Assembly: GCA_018830685.1 (NCBI GenBank)
Contig: JAHJRR010000093.1
Coordinates: forward strand, 1-9,323
Reading direction: 5' to 3'
DNA length: 9,323 nt
DNA from: Nanobdellota archaeon
GTDB taxonomy: Archaea; Nanobdellota; Nanobdellia; Pacearchaeales; GW2011-AR1
Position numbers and translations under genes: made by a program. Numbering within the stretch: position 1 is the stretch's first letter; each line of letters begins with the position of its first letter. Under the pieces are notes generated by a model that was not told where the DNA came from, did not search any database, and saw nothing but the letters and a program-made list of their open reading frames with translations. Shown here piece after piece: positions 1 through 5,321 of this stretch.

Positions 1-534
1 ATGGAATATCATAGAAGAAAATTTCCAAATAAAAAAGGAGTTTCTAAAGATTGGTTTATTGATTCTATTGATTGCCAAACGAGATTTATGGTTTCTGGAA
101 GATACTTTCAATCAAGAGGAAAGAAAGAGATTAAAGAAGTTCTCGGAAAGATTAAAACAAAAACAGAAGATTATGTTACAACCATCACGACAGATGGATG
201 GCAGGTCTACAATCGTTCTGTTAAGCAGGTCTTCGGCTATCAAAATTTCCAAAAGGGCAAACTGAAACACAATCAGGTTAATGCTTCGCAAGGTGAGGGT
301 TTTAATCTTTATATTGAACGGCTCCACAATTCAATCAGAGAACGAACAAAGGTCTTTAGAGGCTTTCACGGAAGTTTAGAAAGTGCAGACACAATAATGA
401 AGGGTTACATAATCTTTTACAACTTCGTGAGGAGACACCAGTCATTAAAGAGATGTCCTTATGAATTGGCAACGGACTTAAAACTCAACTCTGAAAATAA
501 GTGGTTGGAATTGATACATCTATCTAAAATCTAA
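1..534 (+). CDS. DDE transposase, IS6/IS240-like, 5'-truncated by window edge
   Basis: This is the C-terminal part of an insertion-sequence transposase, which cuts and joins DNA ends using a DDE metal site. Visible marks are WFIDSID with TRF following (residues 18-28), TTDGWQVY with the second catalytic Asp (D65), and IERLHNSIRERTK followed by RGF with the catalytic Glu (E106). The tail YNFVRRHQSLK is typical of the IS6/IS240 (DDE_Tnp_IS240) group. In that family the first catalytic Asp lies about 20 residues before the 'aID' strand, which would place it just before base 1. The ATG at base 1 is therefore probably an internal Met, and the true start with its N-terminal helix-turn-helix lies upstream. 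The gene converges on the minus-strand operon and overlaps its last 11 bases. The family is fairly sure; the exact IS group is not. No terminal inverted repeat could be fixed because the left end is missing. Confidence 0.85.
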   Translation: MEYHRRKFPNKKGVSKDWFIDSIDCQTRFMVSGRYFQSRGKKEIKEVLGKIKTKTEDYVTTITTDGWQVYNRSVKQVFGYQNFQKGKLKHNQVNASQGEGFNLYIERLHNSIRERTKVFRGFHGSLESADTIMKGYIIFYNFVRRHQSLKRCPYELATDLKLNSENKWLELIHLSKI

Positions 535-1339
535 AAATAATTGTTATGATTGTTCTTGAGGGATTTGATTTCCTTTCAATAGTTATCCCATGGTCGTCCC
601 TATACTCTGTAGCAATTTTTAACGCCTTATCAACATTGTCTTTTCCTAATGCATGAATTTTTAATTTTTCTGTTCCATACTTTCTTAATCTATCCATCTT
701 AAATTTTACTTCTCCGCTAAATTCTTCATAAGATTTATGCCTATTAATAAAGACCATATAGGGCAAAGATTCTACTATTCTTTCTACTTCTTCTTGATAA
801 GAAATTATGCTAAAGTCTTCCTGTTCCAACATCTCTTCATATAATTCCTTAAAATATTCTTCAAAATAATTTCTTGTAACTAAATTACAAATGTTATTTC
901 CAAAAGAAGGATATTTCCAAGAAATATCTCTTTTTAGTTCTGTTATATCTTCCCCCTTTTTCCAAGAATTTCTAACAACAATAGAAGTTTCTAATGCTCT
1001 AAACATTTCTGGATTTAGTTTGTCCTTATAAAACTTTAACAAATCTTCATCACTATTTATAGGAAGATTTCTTTTAATTTGCTTTGTTTTTTCTTCTGAC
1101 TTATTTAAGAAAAATGATTCGTCTTGACTTTGAACTATTACATCTATTATCTCTTCTTTGATTTGTTTCTTTTCATCTGGCGTTGCTTTACTAACATCCA
1201 AACCTAATTTTTGTCCATCTTTTAATTCTAAAACATGGCTAACATTTTTAGAGAAGTCAAAAAGTTTAATGGTATTATTCGCAAAAATATCTCCAAATTT
1301 TCCTTCAAAAATAGTTCTTAATTTTTCAAAAACGCTCAC
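524..1339 (-). CDS. Conserved-looking hypothetical protein, second gene of minus-strand operon
   Basis: I do not recognise this 271-residue soluble protein. It starts with GTG inside a GTGA overlap with the stop of the gene before it, so the two are almost certainly co-translated; no close Shine-Dalgarno motif is visible. It is highly charged, with Lys/Glu-rich helical stretches in the middle (about residues 55-185). The C-terminal third reads like a compact alpha/beta module (about 195-271) ending in a strand-like, Ile-rich segment. There is no signal peptide or membrane segment, and no nuclease or ATPase motif stands out. Its 3' end overlaps the convergent transposase gene by 11 bases, so the IS may have landed at or just past the end of this gene. 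The strand-like ending suggests the protein is complete, but a few terminal residues could come from IS sequence. Confidence 0.75.
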   Translation of the reverse strand: MSVFEKLRTIFEGKFGDIFANNTIKLFDFSKNVSHVLELKDGQKLGLDVSKATPDEKKQIKEEIIDVIVQSQDESFFLNKSEEKTKQIKRNLPINSDEDLLKFYKDKLNPEMFRALETSIVVRNSWKKGEDITELKRDISWKYPSFGNNICNLVTRNYFEEYFKELYEEMLEQEDFSIISYQEEVERIVESLPYMVFINRHKSYEEFSGEVKFKMDRLRKYGTEKLKIHALGKDNVDKALKIATEYRDDHGITIERKSNPSRTIITIIFRF

Positions 1340-1575
1340 TCTATTTTCTTTGCTATTTCCATTAAAGAAAAGGCATCTGATTTTACAAATGTTTCAGAAC
1401 CCTTAATAACACCCGCCCATTCTGATATGTGAATTTCTTCTCCTTTTGGCGTTAAAACCCTCTGATTCACATTATCAATTTCAACAATATACCCATCATC
1501 ATCAAGAGTTTTTTCAAAAAGTTCTAAAAGGTCTATTTTTGATTCCTCTTTAAAAGTTATTCCACTTAATTTCAT
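1336..1575 (-). CDS. Small hypothetical protein, first gene of minus-strand operon
   Basis: This is an acidic 79-residue protein of unknown function. The sequence reads as a helix (about residues 10-25), then DGYIVEIDNVNQRVLTPKGE, which looks like a beta-hairpin, then HISEWAGVIKGSETFVKSD and a C-terminal helix. The ATG is well supported: GGAGGG lies 8 bases upstream on the minus strand (1584-1589), the best Shine-Dalgarno motif in the window. The stop overlaps the GTG of the 271-residue gene by four bases, so the pair forms an operon. A small protein followed by a larger coupled partner recalls toxin-antitoxin or accessory modules, but no known toxin or antitoxin motif is seen, so this is only a thought. 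Confidence 0.75.
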   Translation of the reverse strand: MKLSGITFKEESKIDLLELFEKTLDDDGYIVEIDNVNQRVLTPKGEEIHISEWAGVIKGSETFVKSDAFSLMEIAKKIE

Positions 1576-1583
1576 AGCAAATT

Positions 1584-1589
1584 CCCTCC
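1584..1589 (-). promoter_or_regulatory. Strong Shine-Dalgarno site GGAGGG for the minus-strand operon
   Basis: On the minus strand GGAGGG sits 8 bases before the ATG at 1575. It fixes that start and shows this mRNA has a leader, unlike most plus-strand genes here, whose TATA boxes lie too close to the ATG to leave one. Confidence 0.75.
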
Positions 1590-1607
1590 ATTGTATCTAT
1601 ACCATGG

Positions 1608-1624
1608 AAGTATATACTTATTAA
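1608..1624 (-). promoter_or_regulatory. Probable TATA-type promoter of the minus-strand operon
   Basis: Read on the minus strand, this AT-rich stretch contains ATTAATAAGTATATAC. It lies about 33-50 bases before the ATG at 1575, which would put transcription start near 1590, just before the GGAGGG site. GTATATAC (1610-1617) is self-complementary, so the direction is set only by the gene it serves. Confidence 0.4.
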
Positions 1625-1737
1625 TATTTCGGCATTTATTAATCTTTATAGAAAAAATGTTATAACACCACCCCTCATTTTTCATATTATATTTTTGATT
1701 TCCTTTATTTAAATTCCTTTCCATTTTATACCAACCT

Positions 1738-1780
1738 TTAAGGTAACAATGTACGTGAATAGAAAGATTAATTAAGGTAA
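1738..1780. repeat. Direct repeat TTAAGGTAA upstream of disA
   Basis: TTAAGGTAA occurs at 1738-1746 and again at 1772-1780, 34 bases apart start to start. The left copy is part of an inverted repeat, ACCTT-T-AAGGT (1734-1744, one central base). The right copy overlaps the presumed disA TATA box. The layout would suit a regulator binding in the divergent spacer, but the repeats are short and the region is AT-rich. Confidence 0.3.
1767..1776 (+). promoter_or_regulatory. Probable TATA box of disA
   Basis: ATTAATTAAG begins exactly 30 bases before the disA ATG, the same distance as the boxes before eL41, aroQ, the 3865 gene and rfcS. Transcription would start at or next to the ATG. Confidence 0.55.
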
Positions 1781-1796
1781 ACAAAAAAAGGATTAC

Positions 1797-2861
1797 ATGA
1801 AAAAAGAAGTGCAACAAACTATTCTTAAAAGTTCTGAAGATGGGAGGGTATCTGAAGAAGAGTTTTATCTTGTGTTAAAATTAGTTTCTCCTGGAACCGG
1901 ATTAAGAACTGCTTTAGATGGGATAATAAGTTCGGGTAAAGGGGCTTTGATAGCTGTAGAGAATGATTTTTTGAATCCTTTAATTGATGGGGGATTTAAA
2001 GTCAATTCTAAATTCACTCATCAAAAACTTGTTGAGTTGAGCAAGATGGATGGGGCTATAATTCTTTCAAGAGATTTAAAGAGAATTAATCTTGTTAATG
2101 TTTTGTTGACACCTGATAATAAGATAAAGACTTTTCAAACTGGAACAAGACATAAAGCTGGAGAAAGAACTGCAAAACAGATCTCCGGATTAGTGATTGC
2201 TGTTTCTGAAAGGAAAAAGGAAATAACAATTTTTTACAAAAATAAAACTTATAAATTAAAAGATACCTCTGAAATATTAAGAAAAGTAAATGAATACTTT
2301 CAGATTCTTGAAAAGCAAAGAGAACTTTTTGATTCTTATCTTGAGAATCTTAACCGACTTGAACTAAGAAATTATGTTAGTTTAAATCAAGTTATCAAAG
2401 TAATTCAAAAAGGAAAGGCAATCCAGAAAATTTCAAAGGAACTTGTAAAATATCTTATTGAGCTTGGAAATGAAGGTAAATTATTAGAGATTAGACTTAG
2501 AGAAATACTTTATAATGTAGTTGAGGAGACAAATTTGATTATAAGAGATTATTCAAATATAGATTATAAAAAATCGATTGATTTTTTGGATAATTTGTTG
2601 TATGAAGAGCTTCTTGAAAAAGAGAGAATTCTAAAGGCTCTCAATCATGAAAGTGCGAGAGAGATAATTTTTGTGCATGGTTGGCGAATGTTGTCCAAAA
2701 TGGGTCTCAATGAAATAGAAATCTCTGAAATTATAAAAGAGATTGGTTTTGGAAAAATAATTTCAGCAAATTTAGAAGATTCTCCTGATGAGAACATAAT
2801 CTCTAAAGAAAAATTTACTTCTTTGAAGATGGAATTAGAGAAAATAAAACTTGGAATTTAG
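1797..2861 (+). CDS. disA: DisA-type diadenylate cyclase (c-di-AMP synthase)
   Basis: This enzyme condenses two ATP into cyclic di-AMP, a second messenger; in bacteria DisA also scans DNA for branched structures. The 354-residue length matches full-length DisA (about 350-360). The N-terminal DAC domain (about residues 10-150) shows the catalytic DGA motif (85-87) in MDGAIILS, and the TGTRHKAGERTA segment (115-126), which corresponds to the RHR motif that binds ATP phosphates; the third residue is Lys rather than Arg. A helical spine (about 155-285) follows. The C-terminal domain contains IFVHGWRMLSKMGL (291-304), matching the DisA region before the helix-hairpin-helix. However, the glycine-rich hairpin expected near 330-340 reads ENIISKEKF, so DNA binding may be weakened. 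The promoter lies at -30 and an AAGGA-like motif just before the ATG is also present. The gene appears monocistronic and divergent from the minus-strand operon. Confidence 0.92.
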   Translation: MKKEVQQTILKSSEDGRVSEEEFYLVLKLVSPGTGLRTALDGIISSGKGALIAVENDFLNPLIDGGFKVNSKFTHQKLVELSKMDGAIILSRDLKRINLVNVLLTPDNKIKTFQTGTRHKAGERTAKQISGLVIAVSERKKEITIFYKNKTYKLKDTSEILRKVNEYFQILEKQRELFDSYLENLNRLELRNYVSLNQVIKVIQKGKAIQKISKELVKYLIELGNEGKLLEIRLREILYNVVEETNLIIRDYSNIDYKKSIDFLDNLLYEELLEKERILKALNHESAREIIFVHGWRMLSKMGLNEIEISEIIKEIGFGKIISANLEDSPDENIISKEKFTSLKMELEKIKLGI

Positions 2862-2886
2862 TTCTCTTCTTACATAAGAGTTAACC

Positions 2887-2896
2887 TTAAATAAAC
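2887..2896 (+). promoter_or_regulatory. Probable TATA box of the small membrane protein gene
   Basis: TTAAATAAAC begins 28 bases before the ATG at 2915. This distance fits a leaderless mRNA from 2915. The in-frame TTG at 2903 would be only 16 bases from the box, too close to be transcribed in full. Confidence 0.5.
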
Positions 2897-2914
2897 TTAT
2901 TCTTGAATAGAATC

Positions 2915-3247
2915 ATGGAAGATAACTGGGATTTGATAATATCTTTCGAAGAGCATGCAAATCCAGTCAGAAAAAGAACCCGTGTATTTGGGAATGGCTT
3001 AGAGGAAATTATGCCAGATATGGATAGCTTAGAGTTTTTTCCTTTAGATGAAGAAAGTTCGCGATTAGCAGACGGCATTGCCGTGCTGGGGATTGGCTTG
3101 ACTTCTTTGTACTTCGGTATTGCTTCGAGGGTTAATTATTTTCAGGAAGATATTGATGATGCAAAGATTTACGCTTTTGGCGCTTTTGCTTTGGCTTCTT
3201 TAACTTGCGGGTTAGGTGGTTTGTACAAACATATTCATAGAGATTAA
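2915..3247 (+). CDS. Small two-helix membrane protein, unknown function
   Basis: This 110-residue protein is not recognised. The N-terminal half is soluble and charged, with RKRTR at 19-23 and an acidic stretch around 30-50. Two hydrophobic segments follow: about 51-70 (LADGIAVLGIGLTSLYFGIA) and 85-104 (IYAFGAFALASLTCGLGGLY). They are joined by an acidic loop containing EDIDDAK, giving a helical hairpin in the membrane with a short basic tail. The ATG at 2915 is preferred over the TTG at 2903 because of the TATA box spacing. There is no signal peptide. It has its own promoter and is followed 43 bases later by the eL41 gene, also with its own promoter. Confidence 0.7.
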   Translation: MEDNWDLIISFEEHANPVRKRTRVFGNGLEEIMPDMDSLEFFPLDEESSRLADGIAVLGIGLTSLYFGIASRVNYFQEDIDDAKIYAFGAFALASLTCGLGGLYKHIHRD

Positions 3248-3260
3248 TTCTCACCCAAAT

Positions 3261-3270
3261 CTTTAAAAAC
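3261..3270 (+). promoter_or_regulatory. TATA box of the eL41 gene
   Basis: CTTTAAAAAC starts 30 bases before the ATG at 3291. The wider CAAATCTTTAAAAAC aligns without gaps with ATAATCTTTATTAAC before rfcS, at the same distance from the start codon. It supports ATG 3291 as a leaderless start. Confidence 0.6.
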
Positions 3271-3290
3271 AGATTTCCCCAGATTTTATA

Positions 3291-3407
3291 ATGAAACGTT
3301 CATCACGAAGGTGGAAAAAGAAAGGACAGATGAGATGGAAGTGGCAGAGAAAGCGACTTCGAAAGGAAAAGCATAAGAGAAAGCTTAAGAGAACTAGAAG
3401 TAGATAG
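3291..3407 (+). CDS. rpl41e: Ribosomal protein eL41 (L41e)
   Basis: This 38-codon gene encodes an extremely basic peptide made almost entirely of Arg, Lys, Trp and a few other residues. From its internal Met (residue 14) it reads MRWKWQRKRLRKEK and continues to TRSR, 25 residues in all. That is exactly the length of classic eL41, and it lines up without gaps with the eukaryotic form (MRAKW..KRM.. to QRSK). eL41 is a short helix bridging the two ribosomal subunits in archaea and eukaryotes. The promoter distance favours the ATG at 3291, which adds 13 basic residues (MKRSSRRWKKKGQ). Translation could instead begin at the ATG at 3330, which has AAAGGA just upstream. The gene is too short for most gene finders and is easily missed. 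Confidence 0.75.
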   Translation: MKRSSRRWKKKGQMRWKWQRKRLRKEKHKRKLKRTRSR

Positions 3408-3424
3408 GTTTCTAGGATAATAAT

Positions 3425-3434
3425 ATTTATTAAT
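3425..3434 (+). promoter_or_regulatory. TATA box of the chorismate mutase gene
   Basis: ATTTATTAAT starts 30 bases before the ATG at 3455. It is part of a 16-base sequence, AATAATATTTATTAAT (3419-3434), repeated exactly at 3829-3844, in both cases starting 36 bases before an ATG. Confidence 0.65.
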
Positions 3435-3454
3435 GATTTTTTCTGATTTGTTTT

Positions 3455-3733
3455 ATGAGAACTAAAGGAGAAGTCAGAACAGATTTAGATGATATTGATA
3501 TGAAATTTTTTAACCTATTTTCTAGGAGATTAGAACTTTCACGAGAAATGGCTAAGATAAAAGGAAATAATGGTGAGCAGACCTTTGACTCTGAAAGAGA
3601 AAAGAGTATGATTGAGGCGAGAATTAGGGCGTTTCCTGATTTGGACAAAGAGGAAGTTCGCGGATTTCAAAAATATCTTTGTGATTCAGGAAAAAGGGAA
3701 CAGGAAAGATTTCGGGAGGACTATGATTTTTGA
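3455..3733 (+). CDS. aroQ: Chorismate mutase, AroQ class
   Basis: This cytoplasmic enzyme rearranges chorismate to prephenate, the branch step toward phenylalanine and tyrosine. The 92-residue length equals a single AroQ all-helical domain. Aligned by eye with the E. coli P-protein mutase domain, most active-site residues are present: R8 (for R11), R25 (R28), K36 (K39), D45 (D48), R48 (R51), E49 (E52) and S78 (S84). The position of Q88 is E82, the same change as in yeast chorismate mutase, whose Glu makes activity acid-dependent. There is no fused dehydratase or dehydrogenase, so it is a stand-alone mutase. It has its own promoter, and none of its neighbours belong to the shikimate pathway. 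The family is well supported; whether the cell has the rest of the pathway cannot be seen here. Confidence 0.8.
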   Translation: MRTKGEVRTDLDDIDMKFFNLFSRRLELSREMAKIKGNNGEQTFDSEREKSMIEARIRAFPDLDKEEVRGFQKYLCDSGKREQERFREDYDF

Positions 3734-3786
3734 GAAAATAGAAATATGATGCTTCGCAAGCTCGACAATTTACATAAATAATAACC

Positions 3787-3814
3787 ACAAATCAAAAGAT
3801 TCAATTGAATTTGT
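3787..3814. repeat. Nested AT-rich inverted repeats in the spacer before 3865
   Basis: ATTCAATTGAAT (3799-3810) is a perfect 12-base palindrome. Around it ACAAAT (3787-3792) pairs with ATTTGT (3809-3814). The pair sits about 20 bases upstream of the next promoter and could be an operator, but palindromes this short arise by chance in AT-rich DNA. Confidence 0.25.
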
Positions 3815-3834
3815 ATAATTCTCATTACAATAAT

Positions 3835-3844
3835 ATTTATTAAT
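3835..3844 (+). promoter_or_regulatory. TATA box of the 3865 gene
   Basis: ATTTATTAAT starts 30 bases before the ATG at 3865, inside the 16-base element shared with the aroQ promoter. Confidence 0.65.
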
Positions 3845-3864
3845 TCTAATTTTATCCTAAATCT

Positions 3865-4176
3865 ATGTTTGACCGTATGAATGGATTTGAAACAGAACCT
3901 CAAGAAATTGCAAGGTTGATGAGGGAATATGTTGAATTAGTACAAAAAAGAGACCCTTTTTTCACGCAGCGTATGAGAATGAGAGGGATTGAGGGATATT
4001 TGAAAAGTTTAACAGGAGAACAAATTGTTGATGCACTCACCCCCGAGCTTTTCAGTATTAGGGAACAATATGAAGAATTAGAAAAATCAATTCCTTCAAT
4101 TAGAGCTACTGCGGTTTTTCAGGCTTCGTGTCTTAAAAGATTTCAAAGAAATTCTGTTGACTCTTATGAACTTTAG
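3865..4176 (+). CDS. Hypothetical 103-residue helical protein
   Basis: I do not recognise this protein. It appears soluble and mostly helical, with charged amphipathic stretches at about residues 11-30 (QEIARLMREYVELVQKRD), 36-60 and 61-80 (LTPELFSIREQYEELEKS). It has one Cys near the C-terminus (SCLKRF) and no membrane segment, signal peptide or metal-binding cluster. The start is set by a promoter identical to that of aroQ at the same distance, so a leaderless mRNA is expected. It ends 50 bases before rfcS, which has its own promoter; a short T-rich run after the stop could end transcription. Size and helix content resemble small archaeal regulators or adaptors, but no function can be assigned. 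Confidence 0.7.
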   Translation: MFDRMNGFETEPQEIARLMREYVELVQKRDPFFTQRMRMRGIEGYLKSLTGEQIVDALTPELFSIREQYEELEKSIPSIRATAVFQASCLKRFQRNSVDSYEL

Positions 4177-4186
4177 TTCTTTTTCA
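4177..4186 (+). terminator. Possible T-run terminator after the 3865 gene
   Basis: TCTTTTTCAT follows the stop codon directly. Archaeal RNA polymerase often stops at T-rich non-template runs. It is short and lies just before the rfcS promoter, so this is tentative. Confidence 0.3.
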
Positions 4187-4196
4187 TTCCCATAAT

Positions 4197-4206
4197 CTTT
4201 ATTAAC
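4197..4206 (+). promoter_or_regulatory. TATA box of rfcS
   Basis: CTTTATTAAC starts 30 bases before the ATG at 4227. With its flank it reads ATAATCTTTATTAAC, differing at two positions from the aroQ and 3865 promoters at the same offset. Confidence 0.65.
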
Positions 4207-4226
4207 CAAACATCCTTTTTTGAATT

Positions 4227-5186
4227 ATGGCATCTGAAATTTGGACTGAAAAGTATCGTCCGTTGAAGTTCTCCGACATTGTGGGGCAAGATGATATTGT
4301 GAAAAAGGTTAAATCTCTTACAGATTCTATTAATATTCCGCACCTGCTTTTTGCCGGTCCACCAGGGACTGGAAAGAGCACGATTGCGTTGATTGTTGTT
4401 CATGAGCTTTTTGGCCCTAACTGGAAAGATAACTATTTGGAACTGAACGCAAGTGATGAGAGGGGAATTAATATTGTTAGAGAGAAAGTTAAGGACTTCG
4501 CAAGGACAAAGTCTCTGGGCAATGTTCCGTTTAAGATTATCTTTTTGGATGAGGCTGATGCTTTGACACCGGAAGCTCAGCAGGCCTTGAGGAGAACTAT
4601 GGAGAATTATTCGAGTACGTGCAGATTTATTATGTCTTGTAATTATTCAAGTAAAATTATAGATCCGATTCAGTCTCGATGTGCAACATTTAGATTCAAG
4701 TTGCTTGATAAAGATGGAATCGAAAAAGTTATGCGGAGAATTGGTGATGGGGAAGGTTTGACTATTGATGATGATGCAGTTGAGTTGCTTTATGAAGGAA
4801 GCGAAGGAGACTGTCGAAGGATAATAAATCTGTTGCAATCTACGGCGCATATCTCTCCGACGATAAATAAGGATATTGTTTCTACTATTATTTCTCATGC
4901 TAAGCCGAAGGATATTAGGATTGTTTTAGATTATGCCTTGTCTGGAGATTTTCAGAAGTCCCGAGAGAAATTGCTTGATGTAATGTTGAAGGAAGGTATC
5001 TCTGGACAAGATGTTGTTAAGGCGATTCAGAAAGAGATTTGGAATCTTCATGTTGAGCCAGAATTAAAAGTTCGGCTTACAGAGAAAACTGGTGAGACCG
5101 AGTTTAGAATTGTTGAAGGAAGTGATCCGTTTATACAACTTCAAAGTCTGCTTGCTGGTTTTGTTCTTGCGGGGATGGGGAAATAG
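4227..5186 (+). CDS. rfcS: Replication factor C small subunit (clamp loader ATPase)
   Basis: The small subunit forms most of the pentameric clamp loader that uses ATP to open the PCNA ring and place it on primed DNA. The 319-residue length is typical of archaeal RfcS. In order: the RFC box WTEKYRPLKFSDIVGQ (6-21), Walker A GPPGTGKST (44-52), the conserved LNASDERG (73-80), Walker B FLDEADAL (106-113) followed by a QQALRRTME helix, and sensor/arginine-finger motif QSRCATFRF (149-157). Sensor 2 follows around GDCRRIINLLQ, and then the C-terminal oligomerisation domain. The P-loop is uninterrupted, which is worth noting because RFC is a common intein host and the HerA-like gene nearby carries an intein at the equivalent site. 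The gene has a clear leaderless-type promoter. rfcL follows 135 bases later. Confidence 0.96.
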   Translation: MASEIWTEKYRPLKFSDIVGQDDIVKKVKSLTDSINIPHLLFAGPPGTGKSTIALIVVHELFGPNWKDNYLELNASDERGINIVREKVKDFARTKSLGNVPFKIIFLDEADALTPEAQQALRRTMENYSSTCRFIMSCNYSSKIIDPIQSRCATFRFKLLDKDGIEKVMRRIGDGEGLTIDDDAVELLYEGSEGDCRRIINLLQSTAHISPTINKDIVSTIISHAKPKDIRIVLDYALSGDFQKSREKLLDVMLKEGISGQDVVKAIQKEIWNLHVEPELKVRLTEKTGETEFRIVEGSDPFIQLQSLLAGFVLAGMGK

Positions 5187-5220
5187 TTTACGCTCGTCTT
5201 CGGCTCGCGATTGATGGCTC

Positions 5221-5244
5221 AGCATCGGACTCTGTCGTGATGCT
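5221..5244. other. GC-rich stem-loop in the rfcS-rfcL spacer
   Basis: AGCATC (5221-5226) pairs with GATGCT (5239-5244). This is extended by a G-T pair and by GAC/GTC (5228-5230 with 5234-5236), with one bulged base and a TCT loop. It lies in a spacer that is clearly more GC-rich at its left end (about 5190-5250) than the surrounding DNA. It could be a 3' end structure of the rfcS mRNA or part of a small RNA; no known RNA family was recognised. Confidence 0.35.
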
Positions 5245-5321
5245 TCGGTAGAGAATAATTAATGCATGAAGAAAAATAAATTGTTAAACTAAATAATGAA
5301 TAAGAGGGAATAAAAAAAATC

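Noticed and set aside
1158..1406. Plus-strand 82-residue open frame opposite the unknown operon
   Set aside because: It runs across the junction of the two coupled minus-strand genes and shows no start signals; it is an antisense shadow.
1572..1817. Minus-strand 81-residue open frame starting in disA
   Set aside because: It covers the divergent spacer and promoters, is rich in Phe, Ile and Asn as expected of AT-rich non-coding DNA, and has no ribosome site or promoter.
2903..2914. TTG start adding four residues to the membrane protein
   Set aside because: The TATA box at 2887-2896 is only 16 bases away, while the ATG at 2915 is at the normal distance.
3745..3765. C/D box small RNA around TGATGCTTCG
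   Set aside because: The C-box consensus RTGATGA is not met and no D box CTGA is placed correctly.
5187..5260. tRNA gene in the GC-rich spacer
   Set aside because: No cloverleaf with acceptor stem, T-loop TTC and anticodon arm could be drawn; only a single hairpin is convincing.
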